Part shown: piece after piece, positions 1-8,258 of the stretch | Position numbering within the stretch: the stretch's first letter is position 1 | Layout of the letters: every line of letters begins with the position of its first letter | Assembly (NCBI GenBank): GCA_009885795.1 | Contig: VFKA01000051.1 | Location: 1-64,000 of the forward strand | From: Rhodospirillales bacterium | Lineage (GTDB): Bacteria > Pseudomonadota > Alphaproteobacteria > Dongiales > Dongiaceae | Reading direction: 5' to 3' | DNA: 64,000 nt | Translations under genes and position numbers: made by a program | The notes under the pieces: generated by a model | Database searches by the model: none | What the model was told of the DNA's origin: nothing | What the model saw: only the letters and a program-made list of their open reading frames with translations

Positions 1-281
1 CTGACCGGCTGCCGCCTCAACGAAATCATGACGCTACAGTGGGAGCACGTGGACGCACTCGGCAAGGCGCTCCGCCTTCCGGACTCGAAGACGGGCGCCA
101 CACCTTCGCCTCGACCGCCGTCGCCGCCGGCCAGGGCCTGCCCATGATCGGCAAGCTCCTCGGCCACACGCAGGTTCAGACTACGGCGCGCCATGCGCAC
201 CTGGCCGCCGATCCGGTCAGGTTGGCCGCCAACCATGTCTCGGCAGAGATCGCGAGCTTGTCGAATGGTAAGGCAGCGTAA
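1..281 (+). pseudogene. Tyrosine recombinase (phage-type integrase) remnant
   Basis: Two frames join into the C-terminal half of a tyrosine recombinase. Bases 1-105 read TGCRLNEIMTLQWEHVD, which is box I with its catalytic Arg. From about 90 another frame reads GRHTFAS followed by LLGHTQVQTTARHAHL. The 50-60 residues that normally separate SKTGA from the HxxRHTFAS box are missing, so an internal deletion has shifted the frame. The HxxR histidine is gone, and the position of the nucleophilic Tyr (normally RYAHL) is His. The gene also runs off the window edge. It is a dead fragment and probably marks an old integration event next to the catabolic island. Bases 282-521 after it hold nothing I can recognise. 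Confidence 0.75.
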
Positions 282-521
282 CTGGAGAAGGAGGAACTGG
301 GTTCCAACCTTCTCCGCGCGTGGCGTTGCTGGCAACGGCGCGCCGGTTCGCTCATCCGCCGCGGTATCCTGCACCGTAGAGTGTTCAGCTGGTGGCAGAG
401 GAGCAGGTTCTCGGCTTGGAGCCGACGCCGAGCCTTCACCATGAACATTGGACAATCCACATGACCGTTCGATTTCTTCCGGTAATCGGTGAAATCATAT
501 TACGATTGGGTGCTTGGTAGG

Positions 522-1544
522 TTACTTCGTCACGGAAGGCGTTTTCGGCGGCGACAGCGGTTCGCTTGCCTGGATTCGCTCGATCTCCGATATCAGGGCC
601 GGGAGGAAGGTCGCGCAATCGCCGACAACGCCCAGATCGGCGACCCTAAAAATTGGCGCTTCCGGATCCGTGTTGACGGCCGCGATCACCTTTGAAGATG
701 ACATGCCCACCACGTGCTGCACCGCTCCGGAAATTCCGAATGCCAGGTAGAGATCCGGGCGCACGGTCCGTCCGGTCTGACCAACTTGTTGGGCGGCGGA
801 GACCCAGCCGGCGTCGGTGGCGGCGCGAGAGGCACCGACCGCGCCATGCAGCAGCCGTGCCAACGCCTCGAGCCGCGCGAAATGTTCGGGGCCTTTCATG
901 CCACGGCCCCCGCTCACGACGACGCGCGCTGTCTCCAGATTGACTCGATTCCGGGAGTCGTCACTGGCTCGTTCCACGAGTCGGACCTTGCGCGGATCGT
1001 GGTCGAAGCGCGGCTCAAATGTTTGAACCTCGCCTGTTCGAGTACCGTCGGGAACGCCTGGTTGAAAGCTTGTTCGGCGCACGCTCACCACGATGGGAAA
1101 GTTCCGCGGAACCAGGGTGACGGTGGCGCGTCCGCCATGGATCGGTTTGATGACGTTGATTTCCTCTTGAATGATGCCGACGCCGGTCGAGTTGTTGACG
1201 AATGATCCGCCTCGGCGAAAGGCAAGTCGGGCCGCCAGATCATGGCCGTGGCTGTCGGCTTCCATGAGGACCAACCGCGGCAGGTGCCGTTCGCAGATCT
1301 GCTCCAGTACCGGGAGCATGCAATCGCTTTCATATTCGGCCAGCCAGGGGTGCTCGACGTTGATGACGACATCCGCGCCATGAGCGATCAGCTGTGCCCC
1401 GCGCTCATGGGGCCGCAGGCGCGGTATGACCGCAATGACGCTGCCGTGAGCCGCGTCCGCGAGGCGTCGCGCGCCGCCGACCAATTCCATGGCGCCCGTT
1501 GGGTCAGTCGCATCATCCGATGACACCACCACTATGCCGGTCAC
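522..1544 (-). CDS. etfA: Electron transfer flavoprotein alpha subunit
   Basis: This is the FAD-binding subunit of an electron transfer flavoprotein, which takes electrons from a flavin dehydrogenase and passes them to ETF-quinone oxidoreductase. At 340 aa it is close to the family length. The C-terminal FAD domain is clear: [36 protein letters not shown] and [17 protein letters not shown], roughly residues 215-325. It is the last gene of a leftward operon (MBL hydrolase, DAO, M24, etfB, etfA), and its ATG overlaps the etfB stop by 4 bp. Because it lies with a DAO-type oxidoreductase, I infer that this is a dedicated ETF for that enzyme, as in sarcosine and dimethylglycine dehydrogenase systems, and not the housekeeping beta-oxidation ETF. 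Confidence 0.93.
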   Translation of the reverse strand: MTGIVVVSSDDATDPTGAMELVGGARRLADAAHGSVIAVIPRLRPHERGAQLIAHGADVVINVEHPWLAEYESDCMLPVLEQICERHLPRLVLMEADSHGHDLAARLAFRRGGSFVNNSTGVGIIQEEINVIKPIHGGRATVTLVPRNFPIVVSVRRTSFQPGVPDGTRTGEVQTFEPRFDHDPRKVRLVERASDDSRNRVNLETARVVVSGGRGMKGPEHFARLEALARLLHGAVGASRAATDAGWVSAAQQVGQTGRTVRPDLYLAFGISGAVQHVVGMSSSKVIAAVNTDPEAPIFRVADLGVVGDCATFLPALISEIERIQASEPLSPPKTPSVTK

Positions 1545-2362
1545 GACGGCCTCGTTTCCGATCCGAGGATATGGCGGTCACGCAACCGGCGAACAAGATC
1601 GCGAGCCTGTTCCTGGACAGTCTCGCCGACAATCCACGCGCAGGCACGCTCTCGCGTCGTGACAACAACGGTGCATTCCTTGACTTTCATTGGAGGCACG
1701 GCGAAACGCTCGACATCGATACCGATGTCGAGCGCCGTCCACACCGGAATCGGCTGCTTGGCGGACGCCAGGAGGTCGCGCAACTTGGGAAGTCTGGGCC
1801 CGTTCGCATGATCGCTAATGACGGTTACGACAAGGGGCGGCGAAGCGTGGAGCAGCTCATATCCGTGGCTCAAGGTCCGGTGAATTTCAAGTCCGTTCCG
1901 CGCGGCGCTAATTCGTGACGCATAGGTAATACAGCCGATCGCGAGTTCCTCGGCGATGAGGGGCCCGACCGCGGCGCCCGCCATGTCACCCGACTCGCAT
2001 CCCGTAAGAATGAGATCGATCGGCCCAAGTTTCCGAATAGCCCGCGATAGAACGTAAGCGGTCTTGAACGGATCGGCATCATGAAACGACGGGTCGTTGA
2101 GAAGCACGCCGGCGCCGAACCCCAGGCCGAGAGCCTGACGCAGCACCTGCGTCGCCTCGGGCGGTCCGATGGTCAAGGCCGTCAACTGTCCGCCGAGCCC
2201 GTCCCTAAGTCGCAGGGCGACCTCGCATGCGTTCAGGTCAAAAGGACTGGCGACCAAGGAGAGACGGTTCCGGTCCTGGCGCGAAGTAACGGGATCGATC
2301 GCGAAGGTCCGGTCGGGCGCCTCCGGATCGACGATCTGCTTTATGCAGACGACGATATTCAT
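1541..2362 (-). CDS. etfB: Electron transfer flavoprotein beta subunit
   Basis: This is the AMP-binding partner of EtfA, 273 aa. It starts MNIVVCIKQIVDPE and has the conserved middle section DLILTGCESGDMAGAAVGP and an ETF-beta C-terminus. It is translationally coupled to etfA by an ATGA overlap and lies 18 bp after the M24 gene. No clear ribosome binding site precedes the ATG, but no other in-frame start is near. Cellular location is cytoplasmic. The protein diverges from typical housekeeping EtfB in the recognition-loop region, where I cannot find the usual leucine-anchor motif with certainty. That would fit a specialised partner, but this is inference. Confidence 0.92.
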   Translation of the reverse strand: MNIVVCIKQIVDPEAPDRTFAIDPVTSRQDRNRLSLVASPFDLNACEVALRLRDGLGGQLTALTIGPPEATQVLRQALGLGFGAGVLLNDPSFHDADPFKTAYVLSRAIRKLGPIDLILTGCESGDMAGAAVGPLIAEELAIGCITYASRISAARNGLEIHRTLSHGYELLHASPPLVVTVISDHANGPRLPKLRDLLASAKQPIPVWTALDIGIDVERFAVPPMKVKECTVVVTTRERACAWIVGETVQEQARDLVRRLRDRHILGSETRPS

Positions 2363-2380
2363 CGACGCATGACGATCTGC

Positions 2381-3577
2381 TCACACCCAAAGCACGCCGC
2401 GCGGCACTTTCGAATCCACCTCGCAGCCGTCGCTTGTCACGATGATCGTGTTGCAGTGCCGGTAAATGACATCGTTCTCGCGTACGTGCGGCTCGATCGA
2501 AAACGCCATTCCCGCTTCAAGGACGACATCATTGTAGAGACGAATATCAAGCTTCAGTTCGCGGGCGTTCGCCTCGTAGCTGGTAATACCGCGGCCCACG
2601 CCCGTTCCCGTCGGAGTCACCAACCCATGCTCGTCGAAAAGCGCCTTCATCCGCTTGTCGATATCGCACACGCGCACGCCCGGGCGAACCATCGCGATCG
2701 CCTTTTCGTTCATCTCGACCATGAGCTCGAAGAGTTCACGTTGCCTGCCGCGGGGCTCACCGACGGCAATGGCGCGCTCGACGTTGCCCGAGTATCCCCA
2801 AAGCCAAGCCGAGAAAACGGTGGCGAGAACCTGTCCTGGTTGCACTTTATCGGTAGGGCCCCAAGTCGCCCATTCGCTATGGATGATGCGTTTCTTGTCA
2901 TCATGCAAGCCGACATCGGCGTGAACCACGAACGGCATGTCCGGGTGATCCTGAAAGCAGGCCTCGGCCATCGCGGTGCGGACCTGGCTGTTGAGGCGGT
3001 CGGCGCTGCGTCCCGGACGAATGAGGTCGAGCGCCATTTGCTGCCCAAGGTCGCAAATCGCATCGGCGGCCCGGATCAACGCGATCTCCTCGGAGGACTT
3101 GACCAAGCGCACCTTGTCGAGAAGGTCCGAGGCGGCGACCAGGTCCACCGCCGGGGCGGCTTGCGCCATGGCCCGATACAACCCGACGGGTAACGTGGCC
3201 TCCTCGAATCCTATTCGCTTTCCATCGAGGCCAAGGTCCGAAATCGCTCCGGCGAGATGGTGTACCATCGATGCCGGCGGGGGGCGCGGATCGTCCGTGG
3301 CGGGCGTGGGGTTGTAGTCCCAATACACGCGGATATCCTTGACCCATGACTGCAATTCCGTATGCCGGCGCTCGATAAAGGACTCGATGACGACGGGTTC
3401 GCCGTCCAACGGCAGCAACGCGGCGATGGGCCTGCCATAGGGATGCACCGGCGCGCCGCTGACATAGTAAAAAGCCGGATAGGAAGTCGCGATGACGGCA
3501 TCGATCTCTTGCGCTCGCAGTTGGTCGCGAATGAGTTCGTGCCGTCGATCCATTTCGCTACGACTGAAAATTGTCAC
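2381..3577 (-). CDS. M24-fold hydrolase without metal ligands (creatinase/DoeA-like)
   Basis: A 398-aa 'pita-bread' protein of peptidase family M24: creatinase N-domain at residues 1-150, catalytic domain at 155-398. The metal site of M24 peptidases (D, D, H, E, E) is mostly lost. The region LATVFSAWLWGYSGNVER has no first Asp and has Asn (about 265) for the second. GVGRGIT has Arg (about 329) where His is expected, and the last Glu is Asn (about 376). Only the Glu in SIEPH (about 362) remains. The motif NVER resembles LER of true creatinase, and His233 in RIIHSEW sits where creatinase has its catalytic His. I infer a metal-independent C-N hydrolase, as known for creatinase and ectoine hydrolase. 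The start is GTG with GGGGAG six bases upstream. Substrate unknown. Confidence 0.8.
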   Translation of the reverse strand: MTIFSRSEMDRRHELIRDQLRAQEIDAVIATSYPAFYYVSGAPVHPYGRPIAALLPLDGEPVVIESFIERRHTELQSWVKDIRVYWDYNPTPATDDPRPPPASMVHHLAGAISDLGLDGKRIGFEEATLPVGLYRAMAQAAPAVDLVAASDLLDKVRLVKSSEEIALIRAADAICDLGQQMALDLIRPGRSADRLNSQVRTAMAEACFQDHPDMPFVVHADVGLHDDKKRIIHSEWATWGPTDKVQPGQVLATVFSAWLWGYSGNVERAIAVGEPRGRQRELFELMVEMNEKAIAMVRPGVRVCDIDKRMKALFDEHGLVTPTGTGVGRGITSYEANARELKLDIRLYNDVVLEAGMAFSIEPHVRENDVIYRHCNTIIVTSDGCEVDSKVPRGVLWV

Positions 3578-3618
3578 TTTGATCTCCCCGCTTTGTGCCG
3601 CTGGACATGCATTTTCAC

Positions 3619-4797
3619 TCAGAACGCGAAGCCCTTGTAGATTCCACGCAGTGGTGGGCGCCCGTCGGCAAATCGACGCGATGAGAAAGGCTCGATGTCG
3701 ATCTCATCGGTGGCGCCGTCGAGTACCAGATCCGACATGATTTTGCCCACGACCGGCGCATGCTTGAATCCGTGGCCGCTGAAACCCGCGGCGGTATAGA
3801 AACCGGGGCGGTCGGGCACGGCTTCGAGAATGAAATGGCCGTCGGGGCTCATGTCGTACATCGAGGCATAGCCGCCCGTGGCCTCGCCATTCTCCATGGC
3901 GGGAATTCGCTTGGAAAGCATGCTTCCGGCCTTGACAACATGGTCGGTGTCGACGCGTTCGACGTTCCGGTCCGGGTCGACCGGCGGATGCGCACCAGGT
4001 TGGCTCCGCGTCCCGACCAAGAGAAGATCTTGCCCTTCTGGACGGATATAGCAGCGGTTGATGTTATCGCCGACGATCAGTCGGGGCTGGGCGAAGCCGG
4101 TGGGAACCCTAAACGACGCAACTTGGACCCGGACCGGCACAACCGGCAAGGTTGTCCGAGCCATGCCCGCAATGCCACGCGCCCAGACGCCAGCCGCGTT
4201 CACGACTCTTGGGGCGGAAACCGTGCCCTGGTTGGTCACGACGCCGGCAATGCCGTCTCCCTTCATGAGAACGTCGATGACTTGTGATCCCTGACGGATG
4301 TCGGCGCCAAGCTCCCTGGCTTTTCGGGCGTAACCATTGACCACCGATGCCGGATCGCCGTAGCCGGTCGTCGGATCATAGCCGGCGCCCGCAACGCCAT
4401 CGGTGCCCAACATGGGTGCCAGGTTCCGAAGATCATCGAGATCGAGGGCATCGGCATCGGCGCCGATACGACGCAGCATCGCGACGGTCGCCACCATTGC
4501 GTCGAAGTCCTCCGGGCCGACAAGGGTCAGCATGGGACAACATGAAATGTCGGCTGAAACGCCCGTCAGCTCCTTGAACTCGCGAAAGATCTCGAGAGAC
4601 CGCGTCGCCATGCGCGCGTAGAGCTCGAGGGAGTAATGGCGTCGAAGCAAGGCGCTGGAACGTCCGGTCGGGCCCGAGCCAAGCCCATTTTTTTCGCAGA
4701 GTACGATTCGTCCGGCTTTCCTCAGCGCCAAATGATAGGCGATGCTGACGCCGGTAACGCCGCCACCAATGACAACAACATCAGCGGTCCAATTCAT
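3619..4797 (-). CDS. FAD-dependent oxidoreductase, DAO family
   Basis: A 392-aa flavoprotein of the D-amino-acid oxidase / sarcosine oxidase-beta / dimethylglycine dehydrogenase family. The N-terminal Rossmann motif is VVVIGGGVTGVSIAYHLA, followed by the family's TGRSSALLRRHYS loop. The second FAD contact GHGFKHAPVVGK is near residue 350. These enzymes oxidise the C-N bond of secondary or tertiary amines, such as N-methyl or N-alkyl amino acids. It lies in an operon with etfBA, which suggests electrons go to ETF and not to oxygen, so dehydrogenase is likelier than oxidase. It lacks the C-terminal folate-binding domain of long sarcosine and dimethylglycine dehydrogenases. Exact substrate unknown. 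Confidence 0.88.
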   Translation of the reverse strand: MNWTADVVVIGGGVTGVSIAYHLALRKAGRIVLCEKNGLGSGPTGRSSALLRRHYSLELYARMATRSLEIFREFKELTGVSADISCCPMLTLVGPEDFDAMVATVAMLRRIGADADALDLDDLRNLAPMLGTDGVAGAGYDPTTGYGDPASVVNGYARKARELGADIRQGSQVIDVLMKGDGIAGVVTNQGTVSAPRVVNAAGVWARGIAGMARTTLPVVPVRVQVASFRVPTGFAQPRLIVGDNINRCYIRPEGQDLLLVGTRSQPGAHPPVDPDRNVERVDTDHVVKAGSMLSKRIPAMENGEATGGYASMYDMSPDGHFILEAVPDRPGFYTAAGFSGHGFKHAPVVGKIMSDLVLDGATDEIDIEPFSSRRFADGRPPLRGIYKGFAF

Positions 4798-4809
4798 CTC
4801 CGGAGGTGC

Positions 4810-5505
4810 CTAGTAGAACCGAAGTTTAAGGTCCAGGGCTTCGATTTGGCCGTCCAAGACCACGCGGCCGTCCATGACCCGTACCGCGCGGTCATGGCCC
4901 GGTATGATGGTTTGGCATTCGCCGAACAATCTCGCGACCGAACGTTCGGCGCTGGTCGTCGATGCCAGGCCGCGCGCCGCCTTCGATCCGATAAGTTCGG
5001 TGATGCTCTTCGCGGCATCGCCGGCGAGACCCACGACCCCTTCATCGGTACGCGCAAGCAAGGACATGTGGCCATCGGTGTGGCCGGGCGTCTCGATCAA
5101 TTTTACGTCGGGCTCTAGTTCCACGTCGCCGCTGGTACGCACCAGGTCAAGCCGGCTGAACAGGGCATCGACAAAATCGTAGACGTAGTGATCGCGGCCG
5201 GCCTCGCGCTCGGCATAGGCGAACTCCTCCGCCGAAACGACAACCCTACTCTTGCGAAAGAGCACGGCGTTGGCGCAATGATCGGTATGGAGATGGCTGA
5301 GCACCAGAATGTCTATGCCGTCCGGCGTCAGATCATGTTGCGCCAAGGCGGCAAGCAGCTCCTCGCGATCGTTGGCAAAACCACAATCGAAGACGATCTT
5401 GCGGCCACTATCGGCGATGACAAGGATCTGGGAGCAGAAGGCGAGTGAACCCCGGCTGGTACTGAGCGGGATACCGTGCTGAAGGGTGAATACTCTAGCC
5501 AACAC
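4810..5505 (-). CDS. MBL-fold metallohydrolase (lactonase-like)
   Basis: A metallo-beta-lactamase fold hydrolase of about 231 aa. The zinc motif HLHTDHC is near residue 70, followed by TPGHTDGH, the bridging Asp in LAGDAAK and the terminal IPGHDR, which together give the full dinuclear site. The layout resembles N-acyl-homoserine-lactone lactonases and related small-molecule hydrolases. I chose the GTG at 5505, where GGAG lies four bases upstream. The open frame runs on to 5604, but that part overlaps the promoter and operator region. It is the first gene of the leftward catabolic operon, 12 bp before the DAO gene. In a catabolic setting it may open a lactone or lactam, or hydrolyse a thioester. 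That is inference. Confidence 0.8.
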   Translation of the reverse strand: MLARVFTLQHGIPLSTSRGSLAFCSQILVIADSGRKIVFDCGFANDREELLAALAQHDLTPDGIDILVLSHLHTDHCANAVLFRKSRVVVSAEEFAYAEREAGRDHYVYDFVDALFSRLDLVRTSGDVELEPDVKLIETPGHTDGHMSLLARTDEGVVGLAGDAAKSITELIGSKAARGLASTTSAERSVARLFGECQTIIPGHDRAVRVMDGRVVLDGQIEALDLKLRFY

Positions 5506-5608
5506 GGTACTCCACAATCCACCGGTCAAGCGAGCGCGGCTCGATCGCCAAGCCATAAAGAGTTGTTCGAGCAATGCCCGCGAAATCTTGACAGCGCGTC
5601 GCAAATTG

Positions 5609-5623
5609 TATTGTCGGACAATA
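5609..5623. promoter_or_regulatory. GntR/FadR-type operator O1
   Basis: A perfect palindrome, TATTGTCGGACAATA. Its core TTGTCGGACAA fits the TNGTnnnACNA pattern known for FCD-type GntR regulators. It covers the -10 hexamer of the leftward promoter. Related sites lie at 5716-5728 and 10045-10057, and a gene for such a regulator lies at 9094-9933. Confidence 0.7.
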
Positions 5624-5647
5624 GGATTAGGTCTTGCCGGCTGTCAA
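5618..5647 (-). promoter_or_regulatory. Leftward promoter of the MBL-DAO-M24-etfBA operon
   Basis: On the minus strand, TTGACA (5647-5642) is followed after 18 bp by TATTGT (5623-5618). The -10 element is inside operator O1, so binding of the regulator should block RNA polymerase. The distance to the chosen start at 5505 is about 110 bp. Confidence 0.55.
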
Positions 5648-5691
5648 GTTGAACGCGCGGCGACGCAAGGGAGCGCCGGCGCGAGGTCCGC

Positions 5692-5728
5692 TTGACAGCG
5701 CCCCATGGCTGCCCCATTGTAGGACAAA
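5692..5728 (+). promoter_or_regulatory. Rightward promoter of the ABC operon with operator O2
   Basis: TTGACA at 5692-5697 is followed after 17 bp by CATTGT (5715-5720). The palindrome ATTGTAGGACAAA (5716-5728) overlaps the -10 and matches the core of operator O1 except at the central base. A second TTGACA at 5588-5593 faces the same way ahead of O1, but its spacer is only 15 bp. The 5' leader down to the gene start is about 190 nt. Confidence 0.6.
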
Positions 5729-5915
5729 TGCACCATCCAGGTCCGGCGGGGCGGTGGCGGTTTGGTTTGGAGCGAACCAGGGGACGCGGCGGTCATGCAT
5801 AAACTCGGCACGAAAGCCGATGAGGTTCGCTATGTCGCGCCGGGCCGTTCCTCGCGGCAATTTTCCAGGAGAGCAAATACGCATGTCTAACCATCTAACA
5901 GGGGAGGAAACACGC

Positions 5916-7229
5916 ATGGTCAACCGGCATACAGGATCCATGTCCCGTCGCACGGTATTGAAGTACATGGCGGTCACTGGCGGCGCGGCCGCGCTGCAAT
6001 CTTGGACTTCTTCCTCGGCCTCCGCGGCCGTCGAGCTTACGTCCGTGTCGGCAATGGTCGCGGACGCCGAAGTGGCCTGGGAAAAGGAAATGGTCGAAAA
6101 GTGGAACAAGGCCAATCCGGACATGCAATGGGTGCCGGAGAACGTGGGCTGGGAGGGAATCTTCGAGAAGGTCCTCGCTTACGAGACGGCCGGTTCGCCA
6201 CCCAACCTTGGTTACGGATGGACTGGGTTTACCGCGGATTGGCACCAGATGGGGATCATCGCTGCCCCGGAGGACCATCTCGGCCAGGAGTGGAAGAGTC
6301 GCTTCGCACCCTATATCGCCGAGGACGGCGGCGACGTGATCGATGGCAAGCTGTGGGCGGTACCGTTACAGGCCGGCTCGTATGGTTTGGTGACTCGGGT
6401 CGACTGGTTGAAGGCGGCAGGCATCGACCGCGCTGGTATCCAAACCTATGACCAGCTCGTCGATGCGCTTGCCAAAGTCGCAAAGTCGCAAAACAACAAG
6501 CCGCTTGGCATCCCGCTGGGCAACTCGCGCAATGCCGCCGAAAAAACGGATTGGATGTTCAGAGGCAACGGCCTGTTGCATTTGGCCGATTTCGATCCCG
6601 GCAAACGCGATGCCTATATCGAAGTTCTGGAGACGCTGAAAAGATTGCGTCCTTACATTCCCGACGACTCGCTCAGTCAGGACTATACGGGCCATAGGCG
6701 CGCCTTCGCTACCGGCGCGGCGGGGTTCATCTCGATAGGCGATTACTACTTCGGGGAGATTTATCCTTCCGCCAAAGACCTCATGACGCCCGAACACGTG
6801 ACCATGATTCCCTATCCCAGCGGCAGCAAGGGGCCCGGACCTTTCAGCATGTTCGACCTCAATTCCTACTACATGATGGCGCATGCCAAGAATTTGGACG
6901 CGACGACCAAACTCGTGGACTTCTTGACCAGCCGGGAAAACTTGCTGCGCTGGTCTCTTGGCCATCCCCCCCTGAAGGAATGGACTGTCGACGAAGCCGT
7001 GAAGTCCCGGCTCTACGGCGAGGCCGAACGTTGGTGGCTCGATGACGTCATCGTCCTGGCATCGAAGGTACCGGGACTTGCCGCGTTGGGATACGTCGCC
7101 AAGGACGAGGTGCAGCAAGTGTACTACGAAAATCTGCTTAAAGTGTTCGACGGCAGTCAGACGCCGGAGCAGGCCTACGACGCGATGAACGGCCGTATTC
7201 CGGAACTGATCAAGGCCGGCGGCGGATAA
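5916..7229 (+). CDS. Tat-exported ABC substrate-binding protein (CUT1 type)
   Basis: A periplasmic solute-binding protein of the extracellular family 1 type, 437 aa from the ATG at 5916, which has the strong site GGGGAGGAAA five bases upstream. An in-frame ATG at 5883 with AGGAG is the alternative. The signal peptide carries a twin-arginine motif (SRRTVLKYMAV, Arg 11-12) and ends near SSASA, so export is through Tat and the protein probably folds in the cytoplasm first. It is the first gene of the importer operon, followed by two MalFG-type permeases. CUT1 systems usually carry oligosaccharides or polyols, but the neighbouring enzymes are those of amino-acid-like substrates, so the ligand is open. 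Confidence 0.88.
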   Translation: MVNRHTGSMSRRTVLKYMAVTGGAAALQSWTSSSASAAVELTSVSAMVADAEVAWEKEMVEKWNKANPDMQWVPENVGWEGIFEKVLAYETAGSPPNLGYGWTGFTADWHQMGIIAAPEDHLGQEWKSRFAPYIAEDGGDVIDGKLWAVPLQAGSYGLVTRVDWLKAAGIDRAGIQTYDQLVDALAKVAKSQNNKPLGIPLGNSRNAAEKTDWMFRGNGLLHLADFDPGKRDAYIEVLETLKRLRPYIPDDSLSQDYTGHRRAFATGAAGFISIGDYYFGEIYPSAKDLMTPEHVTMIPYPSGSKGPGPFSMFDLNSYYMMAHAKNLDATTKLVDFLTSRENLLRWSLGHPPLKEWTVDEAVKSRLYGEAERWWLDDVIVLASKVPGLAALGYVAKDEVQQVYYENLLKVFDGSQTPEQAYDAMNGRIPELIKAGGG

Positions 7230-7239
7230 GGGCTGTTCT

Positions 7240-7271
7240 GGGGAGCACGGAGACTTCCGGCCGTGCTCCCC
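7240..7271 (+). terminator. Stem-loop after the binding-protein gene
   Basis: GGGGAGCACGG (7240-7250) pairs perfectly with CCGTGCTCCCC (7261-7271) around a 10-nt loop. No T-tract follows, so it is not a standard terminator. Hairpins at this spot in binding-protein operons often protect the upstream mRNA or partly stop transcription, giving more binding protein than permease. Confidence 0.5.
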
Positions 7272-7346
7272 CGGTTCTCGTGGCGTTCGTCGTCGATTGA
7301 ACGCTAGGATGGCGCCGATCCGTGCGGATGGCGTTGGTGTGTCTCG

Positions 7347-8228
7347 ATGAAATTGCGCAGAGAAACCGTCCAGGGCTATCTCTATTTCCTGCCCGTGTTT
7401 CTTATCCTCGGCGCCGTGGTCGGTTGGCCGCTGATTCAGGCCGGGTGGATGAGTTTTTCCGACCTCTATCTGCTCAAGGCCTTACGGGCGCGGAACTTTG
7501 TCGGCCTCGATAACTACATCCATTTTTTCGAGGATCCGAATGCCTCGAAGTTTCTCATCAACACCGCGATATTTGTCGTGGGCGGCACCGCCGCGCAGCT
7601 CACGATAGGGCTGATTCTGGCGCTTCTGCTTAACCAGCGGTTGGTTCTCCGGGGTTTCTGGCGCGGCCTCGCGATCATGCCCTGGGCGATGCCGATCACG
7701 GTAACGGCCCTGACCTGGAAGTGGATACTGGACGGCCAATGGGGAATCTTGAATTACGTCCTGGTTGAACTAGGGATCACCGACGGCTACATCAGTTGGC
7801 TCTCGAGCCCGATCTGGCTGTGGCCCTCCATTCTGATGGTTGACGCCTGGGCCGGCTGCCCCTTCATGTTCGTCAACCTGCTCTCCGGTCTTCAGGGAAT
7901 TCCACGCGACCTGTACGAGGCCGCGCGGATCGATGGCGCGGGCCCCTGGAAGGCCTTCTGGCGCATCACCCTTCCGATGCTCCGACCCATCATCGCGACA
8001 TTGGTACTCCTGAGCGTCATTATACATCTGCGCGACTTCACGACGATATGGATCTTGACCTCGGGTGGGCCCGGCATCGAAAGCACGACGCTGTCGCCAC
8101 TGGTCTACGTGACGAGCTTCCGGTATTTCAAAATGGGATATGGGGCGGCCATCGGCATGTTGCTCATGCTGATCAGCCTTGTTTTCACGATTTTCTATTT
8201 GAGACGCGTACGGTTCGAAGCGGCTTGA
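7347..8228 (+). CDS. ABC transporter permease, MalF/UgpA type
   Basis: An inner-membrane permease of 293 aa with six predicted hydrophobic segments. The first is YLYFLPVFLILGAVVGWPL near the N-terminus. The EAA loop that contacts the ATPase reads EAARIDGAGPWKAFWRITLP, about residues 190-210, in the typical position before the last two helices. It pairs with the permease at 8259 and with the ATPase at 14701, which is encoded in another operon. No good ribosome binding site is seen ahead of the ATG, so it may rely on coupling to the upstream mRNA. Confidence 0.9.
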   Translation: MKLRRETVQGYLYFLPVFLILGAVVGWPLIQAGWMSFSDLYLLKALRARNFVGLDNYIHFFEDPNASKFLINTAIFVVGGTAAQLTIGLILALLLNQRLVLRGFWRGLAIMPWAMPITVTALTWKWILDGQWGILNYVLVELGITDGYISWLSSPIWLWPSILMVDAWAGCPFMFVNLLSGLQGIPRDLYEAARIDGAGPWKAFWRITLPMLRPIIATLVLLSVIIHLRDFTTIWILTSGGPGIESTTLSPLVYVTSFRYFKMGYGAAIGMLLMLISLVFTIFYLRRVRFEAA

Positions 8229-8258
8229 TCGAGGCACGGCGCTTGACCTGGTGAACGG

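Noticed and set aside
176-460. Leftward 94-codon frame near the left edge
   Set aside because: No family resemblance and Arg-rich; overlaps the integrase remnant.
7240-7271. Full intrinsic terminator after the binding-protein gene
   Set aside because: The stem is perfect but there is no T-tract and permease genes follow; kept as a stem-loop only.
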